Of a stretch of 37,420 nt of DNA, positions 33,344 to 37,420 are shown piece by piece. A program made the position numbers and the translations under genes. Where the stretch lies: assembly GCA_016875015.1 (NCBI GenBank), contig VGSJ01000024.1:1-37420 (forward strand), given 5' to 3'. Position 1 is the stretch's first letter, and every line of letters begins with the position of its first letter. The notes under the pieces are model-generated. The model did no database searches. It saw only the letters and a list, made by a program, of their open reading frames with translations, and was not told the DNA's origin. This DNA comes from Deltaproteobacteria bacterium (GTDB taxonomy: Bacteria > Desulfobacterota > Desulfobaccia > Desulfobaccales > 0-14-0-80-60-11).

Positions 33344-35161
33344 CTAATCGCCCGCCTCGATGGGCATTTCGCCGTAGCCCCGGGAGCCCGGGGGCAGCTC
33401 GGTGATGTTCACCGGTTCGTGCTGGAGGTCGGGCATGGGATCGCCGGGTTTCCAGTAGGCCAGGGTACGTTTCAGCCAGTGGTCGTCGTCCCGGCGGGGG
33501 TAGTCCTCCCGATAGTGGCTGCCCCGGGATTCGGTGCGCTGCAGGGCGCCGAAGGAGATGCACAGGGCCAGGCGGAGCATGCCGGGGAGGCGCAGGGCGG
33601 CCAGCAGTTCCGGGTTGGGCCCGAGGCCGCTGGAGCGCAGCCGGAGGTGCTGGGCCCGCTCATAAAGGCCCTGGAGGGTGGTCACGGCTTCCTGGAGATC
33701 CGCACCGGTGCGGAAGATGCCCACGTTATTCAGGAGGGTTTCTTCCATCCGGCGGCGCAGGACGAAGACGTCTTCGGCGCCGTTCTTGCGGCTGCGGAGG
33801 TCAGCCAGGCGCTGGGCCTGGGCGGCCATGGCTTCTTCCACCAGGGAGAAGGGGAAGATCAGGGACTGTTCCCCGGCAAAATCGGCGACCCGCTCTCCCA
33901 CCGCCATGCCGGCGACGATGGTTTCGGCCAGGGAGTTGCCCCCCAGGCGGTTGAAGCCGTGGAGGTCCCAGCAGGCGGCTTCGCCCGCGGCAAACAGGGC
34001 TTTCAAGCCGTAAGCCTCGCCATGTTTATTGGTACGGACCCCGCCCATGGAGTAGTGCTGGGTGGGCCGGACCGGGATGAGGGCTTCCACGCAGTCGATA
34101 CCCAGGAAATTTTGGCAAATGGTGTGGACTTCCCGGAGGTTGGTACAGATGTGGCCGGGGCCCAGGTGGCGGATGTCCAGCCAGAGGTGGGGGCCGTAGG
34201 GGCTGTCCACCCCGAAGCCCTGGCGGATGTGGTGCAGCATCCAGCGGCTGACCACGTCCCGGGAGGCGATTTCCTTTTTCACCGGCTCATAGTCGGGCAT
34301 GAAACGGTGGAGGTTCTTATCCAGGAGGATGCCGCCGTCGCCCCGGCAGCCTTCGGTGACCAGGATGGCGGCAGGGACAATGCCGGTGGGGTGAAACTGC
34401 ACCGCCTCCATGTTGCCCAGGGGGACAACGCCGGTATCCAGGGCGATGGCCATGCCGGTGCCCTCGTTGATGACGGCGTTGGTGGAGACGCCGTACATGC
34501 GGCCGTAGCCGCCGGTGGCGATGACCGTGGCCTTGGCCAGGTAGGGGCGAATCTCGCCGGTGCGCAGATCCATGGTCACGGCGCCGAAACAGGTGTCGCC
34601 GTTGTGGATCAGGCTGATGGCCTCGCAGCGATCATGGACGGCGACCCCCAGCTTGATGACCACGGAATCCATAGCGTACTGGAGGACGTGGCCGGTGCCG
34701 TCGGAGGCGAAGCAGGTGCGCCACTTGGCGGTGCCGCCGAACTGGCGCTGGGCGATGAGGCCGGCTTTTTCCTGGAGGTCTTCGATATCGACGCCGTCGG
34801 GCAGGGTGCGCTTGCCGGGGACCACCCGGGACCAGGGCACGCCCCAATGGGACAGTTGGCGCACGGCCACGGGGGCCAGTTCACAGAAGAGGCGGGCCAC
34901 CTCCTGGTCGCAGCCCCAGTCGGAGCCCTTGACCGTATCTTCGAAATGGATGTCGGGGTTGTCGCCGTAGCCCATGGCCACGTTGCCCAGGGCCGCCTGC
35001 ATGCCCCCCTGGGCGGCGGTGCTGTGGGAGCGGCGGGGCGGCACCAGGCTCAGGATGGTGACCCGGTGGCCGTTCATGGCGGCTTCGATGGCCACGCGTT
35101 CGCCGGCCAGGCCGGCCCCGATGACCAGGACGTCAGATATATGTGCGTCGGACCAGTTCAT
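33344..35161 (-). CDS. frdA: Fumarate reductase flavoprotein subunit
   Basis: This 605-residue catalytic subunit binds FAD and interconverts fumarate and succinate. GAGLAG (15-20) is the FAD Rossmann motif, and His46 in RRSHSTAAQGG is the expected covalent FAD site. FHPTGIVP, EGCRGDGGILL, RPTQHYSMGGV and NRLGGNSLAE are conserved family segments. The ATG at 35161 overlaps the frdC stop by ATGA; a 41-residue upstream extension would lie within frdC and is rejected. The gene order frdC-frdA-frdB and the di-heme frdC place it with the Wolinella-type enzyme. Confidence 0.94.
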   Translation of the reverse strand: MNWSDAHISDVLVIGAGLAGERVAIEAAMNGHRVTILSLVPPRRSHSTAAQGGMQAALGNVAMGYGDNPDIHFEDTVKGSDWGCDQEVARLFCELAPVAVRQLSHWGVPWSRVVPGKRTLPDGVDIEDLQEKAGLIAQRQFGGTAKWRTCFASDGTGHVLQYAMDSVVIKLGVAVHDRCEAISLIHNGDTCFGAVTMDLRTGEIRPYLAKATVIATGGYGRMYGVSTNAVINEGTGMAIALDTGVVPLGNMEAVQFHPTGIVPAAILVTEGCRGDGGILLDKNLHRFMPDYEPVKKEIASRDVVSRWMLHHIRQGFGVDSPYGPHLWLDIRHLGPGHICTNLREVHTICQNFLGIDCVEALIPVRPTQHYSMGGVRTNKHGEAYGLKALFAAGEAACWDLHGFNRLGGNSLAETIVAGMAVGERVADFAGEQSLIFPFSLVEEAMAAQAQRLADLRSRKNGAEDVFVLRRRMEETLLNNVGIFRTGADLQEAVTTLQGLYERAQHLRLRSSGLGPNPELLAALRLPGMLRLALCISFGALQRTESRGSHYREDYPRRDDDHWLKRTLAYWKPGDPMPDLQHEPVNITELPPGSRGYGEMPIEAGD

Positions 35162-35805
35162 GAGAGGCCTTTGGGGATGCTGCGGAAGTAAAAAACCAGG
35201 AGGGTGAGAAAACCCAGCCCCACCATACCGATGGTGGCGTAGACCAGGTATTTGGTGAATTTTTTCCGGTGGATCCAACTCCACTTCACCAGGATGCGGT
35301 ACAGACCCACCATGGCGTGGATTTCAGCGGCCAGGATCAGGAGGACGAAGCTGGAAAAGTAGCCTCCCTGGATTCGGGCGGCGCTGGTGGCGGCCTCGAT
35401 GGGCCAGGTGACCAGCACGCTCCAGATATGGGTGGCGGCCAGGACCAGGACGATGAGGCCGGTTAATATCTGGACGCCCCAGGCCCAGGTGTCCAGGTGG
35501 GCCAGGCGGCGGGAATGCTGCACGAAGACCCGCATTTCCTGGAACTTCCAGGGGGCCTTGCGCATGGCCACTAAACCGTGGACGAGGATGGCCAGGATGA
35601 CGAGGGGGATGCCGATGTAGGAGAGATAGTACTCATCCATGCGGGCGGAATCCCGGTTGAAGGCGTCCACGCCGAGAATAATGCTGGAGACCGCGAACAT
35701 GTGGAACTGGAGGAAACCGAAGAGCATCAAGCCGGTGGCCAGCTCCAGGAGTTCCAGGCGGGCTTCCAGCCGGGGACTTTTCGCCAGAAGTTTTTGTAAG
35801 ATCAC
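35158..35805 (-). CDS. frdC: Di-heme cytochrome b subunit of fumarate reductase
   Basis: This 215-residue membrane anchor with five helices has His35 (FLQFHMF), His76 (ILVHGLVAMRK), His126 (LAATHIWSV) and His163 (AEIHAMVGLYR), which fit the four axial ligands of the two hemes b in Wolinella FrdC. Glu161, two residues before His163, matches the position of the Wolinella Glu180 that carries protons in the E-pathway. The start is GTG with AGGTGA just upstream. The enzyme may oxidise menaquinol with fumarate or work in reverse as succinate dehydrogenase. It is the first gene of the operon. Confidence 0.92.
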   Translation of the reverse strand: MILQKLLAKSPRLEARLELLELATGLMLFGFLQFHMFAVSSIILGVDAFNRDSARMDEYYLSYIGIPLVILAILVHGLVAMRKAPWKFQEMRVFVQHSRRLAHLDTWAWGVQILTGLIVLVLAATHIWSVLVTWPIEAATSAARIQGGYFSSFVLLILAAEIHAMVGLYRILVKWSWIHRKKFTKYLVYATIGMVGLGFLTLLVFYFRSIPKGLS

Positions 35806-35854
35806 CGGGTCACCTGCTAGATATATGTGAAATTTTACGCAAACCCAATTTATA

Positions 35855-35883
35855 AATATATTTCAAGAAGAATTTGTTGTCAA
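35855..35883 (-). promoter_or_regulatory. Sigma-70 promoter of the frd operon
   Basis: TTGACA (35883-35878) and TATATT (35860-35855) are separated by 17 bases on the minus strand, 50 bases before the frdC start. The plus-strand block TGTCAAAGATTTTCT containing the -35 is repeated at 36004-36018, which may be a duplicated control site. Confidence 0.8.
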
Positions 35884-36357
35884 AGATTTTCTCCCGCCGG
35901 CGGCCCAGAGGTTGGGGGGCGGCAACCGTTAGTTCTCCGAGATTAACGGCTAAATTCTATCAGGGGCGAAGAAGCTGGAAAATCAGGCAAACTTTGATTT
36001 CTCTGTCAAAGATTTTCTTACAAAGGGGATTTTGGGCAGCAGTGTCCGGTTTGGTTTTTGCAAAGGAGGCTGCTCGTTATACGTCGTCCAACAATTCATA
36101 AATTCGCTGACGCACTTTTTGTTCCGAGAAGATTACTTCCCCCTCACCCCAACCCTCTCCCCCATTGGGGGAGAGGGGGTAAAGTTGGACCGATTTAATG
36201 CCTTATGGTTAATAGACCCGGCGACATCACCTACTCCCTCTCCCCCCGCTTCGGGGGGAGAGGGTTGGGGTGAGGGGGGCAGAACAACCGCATGCAATTT
36301 CCTAACCGGACAGTGCTGGATTTTTGGGCGGAATTCGGACAAGATACGACAATGCCG
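35884..36357. other. Non-coding gap with facing repeats
   Basis: No gene is seen. It holds the second copy of TGTCAAAGATTTTCT (36004-36018) and two copies of the CCCTCTCCCCC palindrome family in opposite orientation (36140-36181 and 36233-36279). Each has a CACCCCAACCCTC or GAGGGTTGGGGTG tail, so together they form one long inverted repeat. Confidence 0.7.
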
Positions 36358-36394
36358 AAAAAAACCGCCGGGGCGGGAAACCGCGCCCCGGCGG
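36358..36394 (-). terminator. Intrinsic terminator of the PEP-CTERM gene
   Basis: On the minus strand CCGCCGGGGCG (36394-36384) pairs perfectly with CGCCCCGGCGG (36375-36365) around an 8-base loop and is followed by seven T. It lies 14 bases after the stop codon. Confidence 0.9.
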
Positions 36395-36408
36395 CGGGAA
36401 GGCAGGGA

Positions 36409-37050
36409 TCAGGAACGGCGGCGGCGCAGGGAGTATCCGCCCAGGCCCAGGAGGCCGGAGCCCAGGAGCCAGACCGCGCCGGGGAGGGGGACGGGGTTGG
36501 GCGGGGTGGGTTGGACCCCGATGCCCAGGACCAGGTATATATCGTTGACACCGTCAGGAGCAAATGCATTAGGCGACACCATATCTGCGGTCCCCTGGGC
36601 CCACCCCAGATATATGGAGGGCTGGTTGACAATACCATTATGATAAGAAGTCATAAAATTATCCCATAGGCTAAAGCTGCCGGGGGTGCCGGTGACATAG
36701 AAGTCTGCCCTGATGAAAGGAGAAACGCCACCTAAACTGGGCAAATAGTCTGTATAAATGTTTAACATGTGCCAAGTGCCCGGCGTCCAATTGCCGAAAT
36801 TAAGATTCCCGGCATACAGGTAGTAGACGCTGCCTTCCTGCAAGAGGGGGTTGAGCTCACCGCTGCTGTTAAGACCCAGCAGAGGCCCCCCGGGGTCAGA
36901 GCTGACACCTAGAACGAATCGATTTATATCGGGTCTGGTGATCCATGATGCGACGTTGTAAGTTTGTAAATCAACGAAGTCAAAAGTGATGGCTCCTGCC
37001 GGCCCGGCCAGCATCAGTACACACGCGGCGACTAAAAGCAAACGTTTCAT
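36409..37050 (-). CDS. PEP-CTERM sorting-domain protein
   Basis: This 213-residue exported protein has a signal peptide (1-20, ending AGPAGA), a mature part of about 160 residues rich in Gly, Asn, Tyr and Trp with beta-strand character and no cysteine, and a C-terminal PEP-CTERM tail: VPLPGAVWLLGSGLLGLGG then SLRRRRS. Such tails are cut by an exosortase and go with exopolysaccharide or biofilm. GGAGGG precedes the ATG. A c-di-GMP riboswitch lies in the leader and an intrinsic terminator follows, so it is a single-gene unit. The ligand or matrix role is unknown, and no exosortase is in this window. Confidence 0.9.
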   Translation of the reverse strand: MKRLLLVAACVLMLAGPAGAITFDFVDLQTYNVASWITRPDINRFVLGVSSDPGGPLLGLNSSGELNPLLQEGSVYYLYAGNLNFGNWTPGTWHMLNIYTDYLPSLGGVSPFIRADFYVTGTPGSFSLWDNFMTSYHNGIVNQPSIYLGWAQGTADMVSPNAFAPDGVNDIYLVLGIGVQPTPPNPVPLPGAVWLLGSGLLGLGGYSLRRRRS

Positions 37051-37158
37051 AACACACCCTCCAATTAATGGTCATCAAACAAAGGTGAGAATAGTTAATG
37101 GCTGTCGGCGCAGTGAAGTTGACGGCAGCACCATGTCCAAAGTTTTTCCTTTCCCAAT

Positions 37159-37194
37159 AAAAAGCCGAACTGCCTTGAACCCAGGCAACCCGGC
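37159..37194 (-). terminator. Riboswitch expression-platform terminator
   Basis: On the minus strand GCCGGGTTGCCT (37194-37183) pairs along all 12 positions, with three G-U pairs, to AGGCAGTTCGGC (37175-37164), followed by five T. The left arm is also the 3' strand of the aptamer, so aptamer folding and termination exclude each other. Confidence 0.8.
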
Positions 37195-37262
37195 TGTCTC
37201 ATTTCAGGTTAATTCAGAGACCCGTGGCTTTCCGCCCCCGCCTCGCGGCGGGTTTGGCTTTT
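37181..37262 (-). promoter_or_regulatory. Cyclic-di-GMP-I (GEMM) riboswitch
   Basis: The minus strand reads GCCAAACCCGCC, a GCGA tetraloop, GGCGGG, then GCGGAAAGCCACGGGTCT, a variable loop, and AGACAGCCGGGTTGCC. These are the conserved blocks of the GEMM-I aptamer, including a GNRA tetraloop on the first hairpin and AAAGCC before the second. Because the 3' strand is shared with the terminator, ligand binding should prevent termination, making this an ON switch; that is inference. A possible promoter with TATAAA lies near 37300. Confidence 0.9.
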
Positions 37263-37356
37263 GCTAGTTATTAGGTAGAAAAACATAAATTTATACCAAG
37301 TTGCCATCTAACGAGTAATATGATAGACTGCTCCAAAAATTTATAAGGGGGCAGTC

Positions 37357-37420
37357 ATGGGAAAAGTAACCAAGAGCATCCCCCACCTTTCCAAAGAGGA
37401 GATTCAGGAAAGAATCAAGA
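37357..37420 (+). CDS. 5' end of a gene, possibly an IS630-type transposase
   Basis: An ATG preceded by AAGGGGGC opens a frame beginning MGKVTKSIPHLSKEEIQERI and running off the window. The start resembles the N-terminal helices of helix-turn-helix domains of IS630-family transposases, but 21 codons are too few to be sure. The upstream bases 37300-37350 could hold a terminal repeat, but the other end is not visible. Confidence 0.45.
   Translation, partial: MGKVTKSIPHLSKEEIQERIK

Noticed and set aside
33419-35191. Long open frame on the plus strand opposite frdA
   Set aside because: It is the antisense shadow of a clearly conserved gene in GC-rich DNA; the translation is His/Gly/Asp-rich and matches no family.

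Overview
The window looks like chromosomal DNA of an anaerobic, GC-rich member of the Desulfobacterota (a sulfate-reducing or syntrophic 'deltaproteobacterium'). This is inferred from gene content: several heterodisulfide-reductase-like (Hdr) genes, a Wolinella-type di-heme quinol:fumarate reductase, a PEP-CTERM protein behind a cyclic-di-GMP riboswitch, and many short dispersed palindromic repeats. No rRNA, tRNA or CRISPR array was recognised. Nearly all genes lie on the minus strand. Family identities come from motif recognition only; no database search was run.

Layout. (1) 214-5050: cobalamin uptake and processing operon btuC-btuD-btuF-cbiA, transcribed leftward from a strong promoter through a cobalamin riboswitch with a terminator/antiterminator pair. 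(2) 5163-6380: an AT-rich island with an acetylglutamate-kinase-like gene and a small unknown gene, preceded by an AT-rich non-coding stretch. (3) 6859-20896: an all-minus cluster reading fwdB-like, fwdA-like, Fe-S protein, hdrC-like, tandem hdrA-hdrA fusion, DUF3795-like gene, six-cluster polyferredoxin, four-helix-bundle gene, hdrA-mvhD fusion, 4-oxalocrotonate tautomerase, and a third hdrA. (4) 21195-22070: a radical SAM gene on the plus strand. (5) 22136-26904: biotin genes bioB-bioD-bioF-bioH-bioC under a BirA-type operator, with no bioA visible. (6) 27181-31953: ftsK, a YHS metal-binding protein, a cupin and a CDF metal transporter. (7) 32105-35883: frdCAB with a small fourth gene and a good promoter. 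(8) 36358-37262: a PEP-CTERM gene behind a c-di-GMP-I riboswitch. (9) 37357 onward: the first codons of a plus-strand gene, perhaps a transposase.

The main candidate for an undescribed system is region 3. It combines homologues of the two large formylmethanofuran dehydrogenase subunits with an Hdr/ferredoxin electron-transfer set. In both Fwd-like proteins the recognised catalytic ligands are replaced: the zinc ligands of FwdA and the Mo/W-ligating Cys of FwdB. The FwdB N-terminal iron-sulfur motif is kept. No FwdC, FwdD or HdrB is visible. The inference is a repurposed Fwd scaffold joined to a flavin-based electron-transfer or bifurcation complex with four HdrA-type flavin modules. Its substrate is unknown.

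The intergenic regions are packed with at least six families of short palindromic repeats. Some have entered gene ends, for example the region encoding the BtuF signal peptide and the C-terminal tail of the HdrA-MvhD fusion.
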